Below are positions 26,143 to 35,163 of a DNA stretch of 64,000 nt, piece after piece. The notes beneath the pieces are model-generated. The model had not been told where the DNA came from. It saw only the letters and a program-made list of their open reading frames with translations, and searched no databases. Source of the stretch: Sediminicola luteus (GTDB taxonomy: Bacteria > Bacteroidota > Bacteroidia > Flavobacteriales > Flavobacteriaceae); contig NZ_NBWU01000004.1 in the NCBI RefSeq assembly GCF_002514735.1, forward strand, positions 1 to 64,000. The letters run 5' to 3'. Position 1 is the first letter of the stretch; each line of letters opens with the position of its first letter. The translations under genes were made by a program, and so were the position numbers.

Positions 26143-29100
26143 ATGATAAAAAATATTTCACGCAAATCTTTATTGATCCTTTTTACCATTATTATAATCA
26201 GTTGCAATTCTAATGTAAAATCGCCCCTAAGTGGTCCGGTCTTTACTTCCTTGGATGCGACTCAGACCAACATAGATTTCGTCAATTCGATTAAAGACGA
26301 ACGTAATGCAAACATTCTTATTTATGAGAGTTTTTATAATGGAGGCGGTGTTGCCATAGGTGATATAAATAATGACGGCCTACAAGACCTCTATTTTGCC
26401 GGAAACCAGGTTGGGGACAAATTATACCTAAACCAAGGCGATTTTGTTTTTAAGGATATTACTGATTCGGCGGGAATTCTAAACAAAGGTGGGTGGTCTA
26501 GTGGTGTTACCATGGTAGACATAAACAATGACGGTCATTTGGATATTTATGTATGTAAGACCCTTTACGACGAATCTCCTGATTTACGAAAAAACGAACT
26601 GTATATAAATAACGGCAATGGCACTTTTACCGAAAATGCCGCAAAATGGGGTTTAGATGACGTATGGCGTACTATGGATTCCGTTTTCCTTGACTATGAC
26701 AACGACGGGCTTCAAGATGTTTTTATTGTAAATCAACCCCCAAACCCAGGTTTTTTATCACCATTACGAGGTCAAAATTGGCTACAACCACAATTTAGTT
26801 GTCGCTTATTAAAAAATAAGGGAAATGTTTTTGAAGATGTATCCGAACAAGCTGGCGTACTACAAAAGGGATATGGTTTAAGTGCCACCGCATCCGATTT
26901 TAACAACGACGGCCACATAGATATTTATGTTGCCAATGACTACGACACCCCTGATTTTCTATACATTAACCAAGGTGACGGTACCTTTACCAATGAAATT
27001 AATGAGAGTATGGGCCATATCTCTTATTTCAGTATGGGAACCGATGCAGGAGATATCAACAACGATGGATTGAGTGACTTGGTAACCCTTGATATGGTTG
27101 CCTCAGACAACTACCGGCTCAAGGCTAACATGAGTGGTATGAATCCTGACAAGTTTTGGTCTATTGTAAACGCGGGAGGACATTACCAATATATGTTCAA
27201 TACCCTGCAACTCAATCATGGCCTAGATTCCGATGGTCAGTTAAAGTTTGGCGATATCGCCCAAATGTCAGACATTTCACGTACCGATTGGAGTTGGTCT
27301 CCACTTATAGCCGATTTTGACAATGACGGACACAAAGACATTTTTATTACCAATGGTATCAAAAAAGATCTACGTAATAACGATGCGGTAAAAAAGTCCG
27401 AAAAATTCTTCCACAAAAAAATCCAGGAATTCGCTCAGAAAAATCCGGATACAAGAATAAGGGATTACCTCGAAGTAGTAGACTACAACGAATTAATAGA
27501 TATACTGCCTTCCAAAAAATTGAGCAACTTTCTTTTTCATAATACCGCTGATTTAACCTTCACGCAAAAACAAGAAGAATGGGGCTTGGCCACACCTTCC
27601 TTTTCAAGTGGCGCAGCCTATGGTGATTTGGATAACGACGGCGATTTAGATTTAATAGTTAGCAATGTAGACGCACCACCTTTTATATACAAAAACAATA
27701 GTTCAGGACATGAGGGTGGAAATTTTATAAAAATCAAAACTGAAAATGAAAAAGGTCTTAATCTTAATGGTGTAAAAGTAACCCTAGAATACAACGGGAA
27801 AAAGCAATTTGCAGAATCTCGTTCTAGTCGAGGGTTCTATTCTTCAAGTGACAATACCGTTCATTTCGGCACCAACGATGTTACTAATATTGAGAAGATT
27901 CTTGTAGATTGGCCCAATGGCAAACAAACCATTTTAAACAATGTAAAAGTCAACCAAACCCTTGTCGTAAATATTAAAGAAGGTATTGAGCCTGTACCGA
28001 ATTCCAGTTCCGAACCAATTTTCGTTGCAGATAATAACAATGGTATAGATTTTAGCCATCAAGAGAATTCCTATGACGATTACGCCAAAGAACTATTGTT
28101 ACCCCACAAAATGTCAACCCAAGGTGGGGGCAGTGCAGTAGGGGATATTAATAATGATGGTATAGATGATATCTACTTTAGCGGGGCCAAAGACCAGGCA
28201 GGTGCCTTATATGTCTCCGGCCCATCAGGTAAATATACCCGCTTCAATCAAAATGATTTTGAAAGAGATAAATCATACGAAGATATGGGTGCCCTGTTTT
28301 TTGATGCTGATAACGATAAAGACCTTGATTTATATGTAGCTTCTGGAGGTAATGAGTCGGAAGACCTTAAATATTACCAAGATCGCCTGTATATAAACGA
28401 TGGTAACGGCAATTTTTCTAATAAAACTCAAAAGCATTTACCACAAATAACCATCTCCGGGTCTAAGGTTAGGCAAAATGACATTGATGGTGATGGGGAT
28501 CTAGACCTTTTGATTTGTGGCAGACAGAATCCTGGGAATTATCCCTTGCCTACCTCAAGCCTTATATTGATAAACGAAGGCGGGCAATTTGTTGACAAAA
28601 CTTCTGAAATAGCCCCGGAATTATTAGATCTAGGAATGGTAACAGATGCCATTTGGAGCGATTTTGATAAGGATGGTATTAAGGACCTAATTGTAGTAGG
28701 AGAGTGGATGCCACTAACCTTTTTAGCAAACGAAAACGGAAAATTGGTTGATAAAACATCCGGTTTAGGCATGCAAGATAAAACCGGTTGGTGGTTTGCC
28801 ATTGAAGAAGGTGATTTTGATAATGATGGCGATATGGACTATTTGATCGGAAACTTAGGTCTTAATTATAAATATAAAGCCAGTCCAGAGGAACCATTTG
28901 AGGTATATGCCAAAGATTTTGATGAAAATGGCTCGTTGGACATTGTATTGAGTTATTATGAGAACGGAATATCGTATCCGGTTCGGGGTAGACAATGTTC
29001 TTCTGAACAAATGCCATTTATAAAAGACAAGTTTAAAGATTATGACGCCTTTGCCAGTTCTAGTTTAACTGAAGTATACCAATCAACCGGTCTAAATGAT

Positions 29101-29487
29101 GCCTTCAATCTAAAGGCCAATAGTTTTGCATCAGTTCTTATTGAAAATGTTGAGGGCAAATCATTTGTTCCCCATACACTGCCCAACTACACACAAATAT
29201 CCTCGATTAACGATTTCTTGGTCCAAGATTTTAACAACGATGGCTTCCTCGATTTTCTTTATGGTGGCAACCTATTTAATGCAGAAGTGGAAACAGCCAA
29301 AAACGATGCCGGAGTAGGTGGTTTAATGCTTGGAAACGGTAAACTACAATTTAATATCTATCCAAAGGAAAAAAGCGGATTTTTATCTGATAAGGAGATT
29401 AAAGAAATTTTAAATCTTAATAACAAGGAAGGGCAAAAAATTATTCTGAACGCCAATAATGCACCAGTTCAAACTTTTATTTTCTAG
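26143..29487 (+). CDS. VCBS/FG-GAP and ASPIC/UnbV repeat lipoprotein (CRTAC1-like)
   Basis: A 1114-residue lipoprotein (lipobox IISC, C21). Two sets of FG-GAP/VCBS beta-propeller repeats carry calcium-binding loops of the form DxNxDG, such as DINNDGLQDLYF near residue 73. They flank an ASPIC/UnbV domain around 530-620 with the typical VDWPNGK string. The repeats would form two propellers outside the cytoplasm and probably bind Ca2+. Its homologue at 35164 follows another SusC-SusD pair in the same way, which suggests that the protein is a partner of the transporter, such as a surface glycan- or peptide-binding component. That role is inference; the family has no established function in bacteria that I can cite. 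Confidence 0.9.
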   Translation: MIKNISRKSLLILFTIIIISCNSNVKSPLSGPVFTSLDATQTNIDFVNSIKDERNANILIYESFYNGGGVAIGDINNDGLQDLYFAGNQVGDKLYLNQGDFVFKDITDSAGILNKGGWSSGVTMVDINNDGHLDIYVCKTLYDESPDLRKNELYINNGNGTFTENAAKWGLDDVWRTMDSVFLDYDNDGLQDVFIVNQPPNPGFLSPLRGQNWLQPQFSCRLLKNKGNVFEDVSEQAGVLQKGYGLSATASDFNNDGHIDIYVANDYDTPDFLYINQGDGTFTNEINESMGHISYFSMGTDAGDINNDGLSDLVTLDMVASDNYRLKANMSGMNPDKFWSIVNAGGHYQYMFNTLQLNHGLDSDGQLKFGDIAQMSDISRTDWSWSPLIADFDNDGHKDIFITNGIKKDLRNNDAVKKSEKFFHKKIQEFAQKNPDTRIRDYLEVVDYNELIDILPSKKLSNFLFHNTADLTFTQKQEEWGLATPSFSSGAAYGDLDNDGDLDLIVSNVDAPPFIYKNNSSGHEGGNFIKIKTENEKGLNLNGVKVTLEYNGKKQFAESRSSRGFYSSSDNTVHFGTNDVTNIEKILVDWPNGKQTILNNVKVNQTLVVNIKEGIEPVPNSSSEPIFVADNNNGIDFSHQENSYDDYAKELLLPHKMSTQGGGSAVGDINNDGIDDIYFSGAKDQAGALYVSGPSGKYTRFNQNDFERDKSYEDMGALFFDADNDKDLDLYVASGGNESEDLKYYQDRLYINDGNGNFSNKTQKHLPQITISGSKVRQNDIDGDGDLDLLICGRQNPGNYPLPTSSLILINEGGQFVDKTSEIAPELLDLGMVTDAIWSDFDKDGIKDLIVVGEWMPLTFLANENGKLVDKTSGLGMQDKTGWWFAIEEGDFDNDGDMDYLIGNLGLNYKYKASPEEPFEVYAKDFDENGSLDIVLSYYENGISYPVRGRQCSSEQMPFIKDKFKDYDAFASSSLTEVYQSTGLNDAFNLKANSFASVLIENVEGKSFVPHTLPNYTQISSINDFLVQDFNNDGFLDFLYGGNLFNAEVETAKNDAGVGGLMLGNGKLQFNIYPKEKSGFLSDKEIKEILNLNNKEGQKIILNANNAPVQTFIF

Positions 29488-29499
29488 TTAAAGGTTAAA

Positions 29500-30050
29500 A
29501 CCCTGCAATTTTATTGCAGTTACTTTCAGTTTCTATAAATGTTATAGTTTTATGGGATGTCAGACTATCGTAAGAATTCACATTCCATAACTGGTTTAAG
29601 TTGTCACTTGGTTTGGGCGACGAAATATCGTTACTCGGTATTAAAGGGTGATGTTCAGACTCGATGTCGTGATGTATTGGTTCAAGTATGCGATTCAGAG
29701 GATGTTCGGATATTAAAAGGTGTTGTGAGCAAAGATCATGTGCATATGCATATTGAGTATCCTCCCTCGCTAAGTATAAGTGTACTTGTGAAGAAATTGA
29801 AAGGTCGTTCGTCCCGGCTTTTGCAACGAGAGTTTCCTGTTCTTGCCAAGAAATATTGGGGTCGTCACTTTTGGGCAGTCGGATATGGTGCATGGAGCAC
29901 GGGAAAGATAACCGATGAGATGGTACAGGAATATCTTGAACACCATAAAGGAAAGCCCAATTCAAAGAAGGGAAATTGGATACTGGAATAAGGCAAAGAA
30001 AGAATTTCATTCTTTAGTTCAAAAACTATGGATTTTGTAATCCATAGTGG
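29500..30050 (+). mobile_element. IS200-like insertion sequence, tnpA only
   Basis: A Y1-transposase gene flanked by hairpins and lacking tnpB and terminal inverted repeats, as in the IS200 group of IS200/IS605. Candidate left-end hairpin: CTGCAAT/ATTGCAG at 29503-29519. Candidate right-end hairpin: a perfect 10-bp stem ACTATGGATT/AATCCATAGT with loop TTGT at 30025-30048. A smaller AAAGAAT/ATTCTTT hairpin overlaps the region just after the gene. The left hairpin could also be the terminator of the upstream gene. Exact cleavage sites cannot be set without a second copy. Confidence 0.65.
29557..29991 (+). CDS. tnpA: IS200/IS605-family Y1 HUH transposase
   Basis: A 144-residue single-strand transposase of normal length for IS200 TnpA. 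The opening HLVWATKYRYSVL is family-typical. The HUH metal-binding motif is H63-M64-H65 within KDHVHMH. The nucleophilic tyrosine is Y126 in VQEYLEHH. The string KLKGRSSRLLQREFP is also diagnostic. The enzyme cuts and rejoins single-stranded DNA at subterminal hairpins without target duplication. The frame is intact, so the element may be active. It lies 69 bp after the first ASPIC/UnbV gene and about 490 bp before the second susC, without breaking either. Confidence 0.92.
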   Translation: MSDYRKNSHSITGLSCHLVWATKYRYSVLKGDVQTRCRDVLVQVCDSEDVRILKGVVSKDHVHMHIEYPPSLSISVLVKKLKGRSSRLLQREFPVLAKKYWGRHFWAVGYGAWSTGKITDEMVQEYLEHHKGKPNSKKGNWILE

Positions 30051-30366
30051 TTTATTTATTAATTTATAGTAAATATCAATAAGCCCTGTCTTTACATTAT
30101 ATTAACCTACAAAATTTGGGTTACCCCTTGAATTTCATACATCGCAAGAATTTAAGAATCAAACAACTAAGCTTTCTACTGAAGTTTTCATAAAAGCATG
30201 TTTTAAGATTTACATGCGATTCAAACCTCTGATATTAAGCGATTTAAATTCATAAGAAATTAATTTTATTCCAATTTTTGTTGTTATATTTTAATGGTAT
30301 TGTTTTAAAATAAGTTAACTTTTGTAAAAATGTTAAATTTGGTTGTTGAGCATCGCCCATGATACA
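30051..30366. other. AT-rich spacer between IS element and second susC leader
   Basis: About 316 very AT-rich bases. No ORF of plausible coding character, no RNA gene and no clear repeat is visible. It presumably holds upstream promoter elements of the second susC. Confidence 0.4.
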
Positions 30367-30484
30367 TTGGTCGAAATTCGTTTCAAAACCTTTACGTAAT
30401 TTTAACTTTTATAACTTGATTTTACTCAGATCAAGTATGTCAAAATTTACTAACACAATTAATTGATTCACAAAAAAAGACATT
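30367..30484 (+). promoter_or_regulatory. second susC leader: conserved block plus 5' hairpin
   Basis: Contains ATTGGTCGAAA, CGTTT, AAACCTT and TTTATAA in the same order and spacing as the leader of the first susC. A hairpin at 30414-30436 (ACTTGAT/ATCAAGT, nine-base loop) ends 49 nt before the ATG. Its arms differ completely from those of the first leader, although the flanking sequences (AAAATTTACT, AATTGATT) are conserved. Placement and pairing are thus kept while sequence changes. Confidence 0.6.
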
Positions 30485-33400
30485 ATGATTAAAAAATTGT
30501 TGTCGTTTTTAGTGTTTGTGTCAATGCTTTCCTCCGGAACAGCATTTGCACAAAACAAAACCGTATCGGGAACCGTTTCCGATGAATCCGGGATGCCCCT
30601 TCCCGGTGTAAGTATTGTCGTTAAAGGACAAACCAAGGGAACTTCTACTGATTTTGATGGTAACTTTACCTTAGAAGATGTGGCCAGTTCCGATGTTTTA
30701 GTATTCTCTTTTATCGGTTTTGCTGATAAAGAAGTCGCCGTAGGTGGCCAGAGTAACATTAATGTTACCTTAAGTGAGGATGCCGAAGCACTGGATGAAG
30801 TTGTAGTAACCGCTTTAGGTGTTCGTAAGGAAACCAAAGCCTTGGGTTACTCATTAACTGAAGTGGGAGGAGAGGAAATCGCCACAGTTAAACAAACCAA
30901 TGCCATCAACTCCCTTCAAGGTAAGATTGCCGGTGTTAATATCACCCAAAACTCTACGGGTGCCGCTGGTTCTAGTAGGGTGATTATTCGTGGTGCTAGT
31001 TCGTTTGGTAACAACCAACCTCTTTACGTTATCGATGGTATTCCTATGGGTAACGATACCAATGGATCTGCCGGAATGTGGGGTGGTTCTGATGGAGGTG
31101 ATGGTATTTCCAGTTTAAACCCAGATGACATTGAATCTATCAGTGTTCTAAAAGGTGGTGCTGCAACCGCCCTTTATGGTTCTCGTGGAGGTAATGGTGT
31201 AATCGTAGTTACTACTAAAAGTGGTAAGGACAAACAAGGTTTCGGTGTAGAATTCAGTAGTTCGGTTACCTTCGATATGATTGACAATTCTATTCAAGAT
31301 TTCCAAACTGAATATGGTCAAGGTAGAAGGGGAGCTGTTCCAGCAAACCAAGAAGATGCCTTAGATATCGGAACTTCTGCCTGGGGACCTCGTTTAGATG
31401 GGTCTAATGTTATTCAATATGATGGACAATCACGTCCTTATTCATATACAGGTAACAATTTGGATAAATTCTATCGTACGGGTACTACTTTCATTAACTC
31501 TTTGGCTTTTTCAAACGCAGGAGAGAATTCTACTTTAAGGTTTTCTGCCTCTGATTTGACCAATGAAGATATTGTGCCGAACGCCGGTTTAAATAGAAAA
31601 TCCTTCTCTTTGAATTCATCCCACAAAATGATGGACAAACTTACCTTGGACATCAATGCCAAATATATCAGGGAAGATGTAAAAAACCGTCCAAGACTTT
31701 CGGATTCACCTGGTAATGCGAATTTCTCTGTGGCCCTTTTACCTCCAAACGTAGATGTTAGGGACCTTCAACCTGGTGCTGATGAAGATGGTATGGAAAG
31801 AGGATTCTCAAACAACATCTATTCTACCAATCCTTACTTTGCGGCTTATAATTTTAGAAACCAAGATTATACTAATAGAATTATTACATCCGCTGCACTA
31901 CGTTATGACATCAATGATTGGCTTTATTTGTTTGGTAGGGCCGGTATCGATCATTCCACTCGAAAGTCTACAAGCGTAACTCCATATGGTACCGCTTATC
32001 AACGCGAAGGTAGTATGAACGAGAACGAAAGACGTTATACCCAAGTAGATGCTGATATTATGTTCGGAGTTACCCGAGATTTGACCGATAAATTGGCTGT
32101 AGATGCTTTCTTCGGTGCCAACAAGAACAGCATTGAATCTGAAAACCTAAATTTAAGTGGTGGTCGTTTTATCGTTCCTGGGTTAGAGGACATTTCAAAC
32201 ACAAGAGATCAAGGACGTTCTAGAAGCTATAGTAAACGTAAAATTGGATCACTTTATGGTTCTGTTGAACTTTCTTGGGACCGTTGGGCTTATTTGACCA
32301 TTACTGGTCGTAATGACTGGTTCTCTACGCTTTCTTACCCTGGTAAGGAAACTCCGAACGATGATTTTTATCCTTCTGTGAGTGGTAGTGTGGTTCTTTC
32401 TGAAGTAGTAGATTTACCTGAAACTATTAATTTCTTGAAATTACGTGGAGGTTATTCCCAAGTGGCAGGTGGTGCTGACCAAGCCTACCAATTAGCCTTG
32501 AATTATACTATTTTTGGTCAAGGACATTTAGGTCAATCTTTGGGTAGGATCGATAACGGTTCTATACCAAATGCCAACCTTGTCGCTTGGAACAAAGATG
32601 AATTTGAAATTGGTTTGGATCTACGTATGCTGAATAATCGCTTATCTTTTGATTTGGCCTACTACAACAACGAAAGTTCTAACCAGATTGTAAATGTAGC
32701 GGCTTCCCCAACTTCAGGTTACGGCGGAGCTACAGCCAACATAGGTGTAATTGCCAATAATGGTTTCGAATGGTTGATTTCCGCAACACCTATCCGAAAC
32801 GAAAACTTCAGTTGGACCACCAGCATTAATGGGTCATATAACAATAGTGAGATTAAGTCTACGAATGATGTGGATGGCGAGATTGGTTTAGGCCAGGCTC
32901 GTACCAGAAACGTAGAAATCAAGCAAATCGTTGGTGAGTCGTTTGGTGTCATTAAAGGTCGTGCTTTCCAAAGGGATGGTCAAGGAAGAATCGTTTACGA
33001 AATTGATGGCGATGGGGTTCCATTGGCCCAAGAAGCAGATGAATGGCAAATTTTAGGTGAAGGAGTACCTCCATTGAATATGGGATGGACCAACACTTTT
33101 AATTACAAAGATTTCAGCCTGAGCTTTTTGATTGACGGAAAATTTGGAGGCCAGATTTTTGCTGGTACCAATGCCATTACTTACGGAAACGGTCTGCATA
33201 AAGAAACCTTGAATGGTCGTGAAGGTGGATTACAAGTAACGGGTGTTACTGCCGATGGTGCTGAATTCACTACTACTGTTGCCCCTGAAGATCTTCAAAC
33301 GTACTATGGCCGAATCAATGATTTTGCCGAGCCTTTCGTAGAAGATGCCGATTTTATCAAGTTCCGTCAATTTACTTTAGGGTATAACGTACCTTCTCGT

Positions 33401-33589
33401 TACTTAGAGAATATTTTCTTGAAGAGCGTAAATGTTTCCGTTATAGGTCAGAATCTTTTCTATCTAATGAGAAAAGTAGATAACATTAATCCAGAAGCCG
33501 CTTATAACAACGGTAATGCTCAAGGATTGGAGTACTTTGGTGTACCACCAACAAGGAATTTCGGTTTTGCACTTAACGTTAAATTCTAG
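30485..33589 (+). CDS. SusC/RagA-type TonB-linked outer-membrane transporter (second copy)
   Basis: A 1034-residue SusC-family protein. The signal peptide (cleavage near AFAQ-N24) and N-terminal extension are about three-quarters identical to the first SusC over 112 residues (86 matches by hand count), after which similarity drops. The plug motif LYGSRGGNGVIVVTTKSG lies near residue 230 and is followed by the barrel. It forms a pair with the SusD starting 11 bp downstream. The diverged plug and barrel imply a different cargo, while the shared leader and N-terminus imply shared regulation or energising. It lies 3' of the IS200-like element. Confidence 0.95.
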   Translation: MIKKLLSFLVFVSMLSSGTAFAQNKTVSGTVSDESGMPLPGVSIVVKGQTKGTSTDFDGNFTLEDVASSDVLVFSFIGFADKEVAVGGQSNINVTLSEDAEALDEVVVTALGVRKETKALGYSLTEVGGEEIATVKQTNAINSLQGKIAGVNITQNSTGAAGSSRVIIRGASSFGNNQPLYVIDGIPMGNDTNGSAGMWGGSDGGDGISSLNPDDIESISVLKGGAATALYGSRGGNGVIVVTTKSGKDKQGFGVEFSSSVTFDMIDNSIQDFQTEYGQGRRGAVPANQEDALDIGTSAWGPRLDGSNVIQYDGQSRPYSYTGNNLDKFYRTGTTFINSLAFSNAGENSTLRFSASDLTNEDIVPNAGLNRKSFSLNSSHKMMDKLTLDINAKYIREDVKNRPRLSDSPGNANFSVALLPPNVDVRDLQPGADEDGMERGFSNNIYSTNPYFAAYNFRNQDYTNRIITSAALRYDINDWLYLFGRAGIDHSTRKSTSVTPYGTAYQREGSMNENERRYTQVDADIMFGVTRDLTDKLAVDAFFGANKNSIESENLNLSGGRFIVPGLEDISNTRDQGRSRSYSKRKIGSLYGSVELSWDRWAYLTITGRNDWFSTLSYPGKETPNDDFYPSVSGSVVLSEVVDLPETINFLKLRGGYSQVAGGADQAYQLALNYTIFGQGHLGQSLGRIDNGSIPNANLVAWNKDEFEIGLDLRMLNNRLSFDLAYYNNESSNQIVNVAASPTSGYGGATANIGVIANNGFEWLISATPIRNENFSWTTSINGSYNNSEIKSTNDVDGEIGLGQARTRNVEIKQIVGESFGVIKGRAFQRDGQGRIVYEIDGDGVPLAQEADEWQILGEGVPPLNMGWTNTFNYKDFSLSFLIDGKFGGQIFAGTNAITYGNGLHKETLNGREGGLQVTGVTADGAEFTTTVAPEDLQTYYGRINDFAEPFVEDADFIKFRQFTLGYNVPSRYLENIFLKSVNVSVIGQNLFYLMRKVDNINPEAAYNNGNAQGLEYFGVPPTRNFGFALNVKF

Positions 33590-33600
33590 TCGATAGTCTT

Positions 33601-35082
33601 ATGAAAAAGTATATAAGTTTAATTTTAGTAGCGCTACTATTTGTAGCCTGTGATGAGGGATTCGAGGAATTGAACGTAAATCCTACGAAACCAAGTCAAG
33701 TTTCACCCCAAAGTAAATTAACAGCTATTCAGCTGTTCACCTCTGGAGGTCGATACGAAAACTGGAGAGCCAATTTAATTTATAGCTCTACCATGATGCA
33801 ACATTTATCGGCTACCGCCGGTTATTGGACTGGAGACAAGTACACCCGTAATGAAGGTTATGCCTCTTCTTTATTCGATAGGTACTATAGCGACCCTGTA
33901 AAGAACATTGTTGATCTACAACAACAGTTGGAAACAGAGGAAGCTCCGGAAGAAATGAAGGCTATTACCCGTATCATGAAGGTGTTCATCTTCCATAGGT
34001 TAACTGACCTTTATGGTGATATTCCTTATTCTGAAGCTGGTAAAGGATATATTGAGGGGGTTTTAAAACCCAAGTACGATCGCCAAAGCGAGATTTATGC
34101 CGACATGTTAAAGGAATTGGAAGAATCCGTGGCAGCCTTGGGTAGTGGCACATCAGATTATGGTGATGCCGATATTATGTTCAAAGGAGACATGGAAAAA
34201 TGGAAGAAATTCGGAAATTCCTTGATGCTTCGTTTAGGACTTCGTTTAATCAAAGTCGATGCGGCTGGCGCTCAAGCTTGGGCAACAAAGGCGATTAATG
34301 GTGGGGTAATGACCTCTAACGACGACATCGCTTATATTGAGCATACAAACGGCCCTGATGGCATAAACAAAAACGGTAATGGTGAAGTGTTTACCGCCGA
34401 TGGAAACCCACGTATGAGCAAAACTTTCATAGATATTCTTGCTGGCGATCCCCGTTTACCTATTTTGGCTCAACGTCGAGGTGACCAAAGTACTAATCCG
34501 GCTGATTTGGTAGGTTTACCTAATGGTCTTGATGCAAGTACTTATGAAGATGCCACCGGTATGACTTCATTAGATGATTTTGCCGAACCAAACCGTAATA
34601 TTATTACTGGTGAGGATGCTCCGATGTTCTTTCAAACCTATGCTGAAGTCGCATTCATGTTGGCAGAAGCAAATGTTAGATGGGGTATAGGTGGCGATGC
34701 AGCTACCAATTACAATAATGGGGTTGAAGCCGCCATGCAAATGTTATCTCTTTACGGAGATGCCGCTGTTATCGACCAAGCCGATATCGATGCATATTTG
34801 GCAGCTAACCCGTACAATGCCGGTACTGCAATGGAGCAAATTGCCACTCAATATTGGATTGCGACCTTCTTGAATGAATATGAAACATTCGCTAACTGGA
34901 GAAGGATTGAAATGCCTGTATTGACCCCGGTTAACTACCCTGGAAACGTAACCAATGGTACTATTCCAAGAAGACTAATCTACAACCAAGGTGAAAAAAC
35001 CAATAATGCCGATAACTATAATGAGGCAGTTTCAAACCAAGGCGCAGATGAATTTACCACTAGGGTTTGGTGGGACAACTAA
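33601..35082 (+). CDS. SusD/RagB-type nutrient-binding lipoprotein (second copy)
   Basis: A 493-residue outer-membrane lipoprotein (lipobox FVAC, C17) of the SusD-like_2 type. The mature start DEGFEELNVNPTKPSQ closely matches that of the first SusD, and the string FHRLTDLYGDIPYSEAGKG marks the family. Acidic residues right after the cysteine fit surface export. It is about 60 residues shorter than the first SusD, mainly in the distal, ligand-facing half, consistent with a different ligand. It is co-transcribed with the SusC 11 bp upstream and followed by a terminator-like hairpin before the ASPIC/UnbV gene. Confidence 0.93.
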   Translation: MKKYISLILVALLFVACDEGFEELNVNPTKPSQVSPQSKLTAIQLFTSGGRYENWRANLIYSSTMMQHLSATAGYWTGDKYTRNEGYASSLFDRYYSDPVKNIVDLQQQLETEEAPEEMKAITRIMKVFIFHRLTDLYGDIPYSEAGKGYIEGVLKPKYDRQSEIYADMLKELEESVAALGSGTSDYGDADIMFKGDMEKWKKFGNSLMLRLGLRLIKVDAAGAQAWATKAINGGVMTSNDDIAYIEHTNGPDGINKNGNGEVFTADGNPRMSKTFIDILAGDPRLPILAQRRGDQSTNPADLVGLPNGLDASTYEDATGMTSLDDFAEPNRNIITGEDAPMFFQTYAEVAFMLAEANVRWGIGGDAATNYNNGVEAAMQMLSLYGDAAVIDQADIDAYLAANPYNAGTAMEQIATQYWIATFLNEYETFANWRRIEMPVLTPVNYPGNVTNGTIPRRLIYNQGEKTNNADNYNEAVSNQGADEFTTRVWWDN

Positions 35083-35117
35083 TGTCCAGAAACGCCAAAT
35101 TTTAGGCAAAATTTATA

Positions 35118-35152
35118 ATAAAGGGGGAATCAGTAAGGTTCCCCTTTTTTTT
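35118..35152 (+). terminator. terminator after second susCD
   Basis: AAAGGGG-(G)-AA pairs with TTCCCCTTT across a short loop and is followed by a run of T to 35152. It lies between susD and the ASPIC/UnbV gene, which starts 12 bases later, so the latter may be expressed by read-through or from its own promoter. Confidence 0.75.
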
Positions 35153-35163
35153 ATTTTTACACT

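Noticed and set aside
29495-30010. 171-codon open frame antisense to tnpA
   Set aside because: It mirrors the transposase gene and its composition is that of a complement frame; no recognisable motif.
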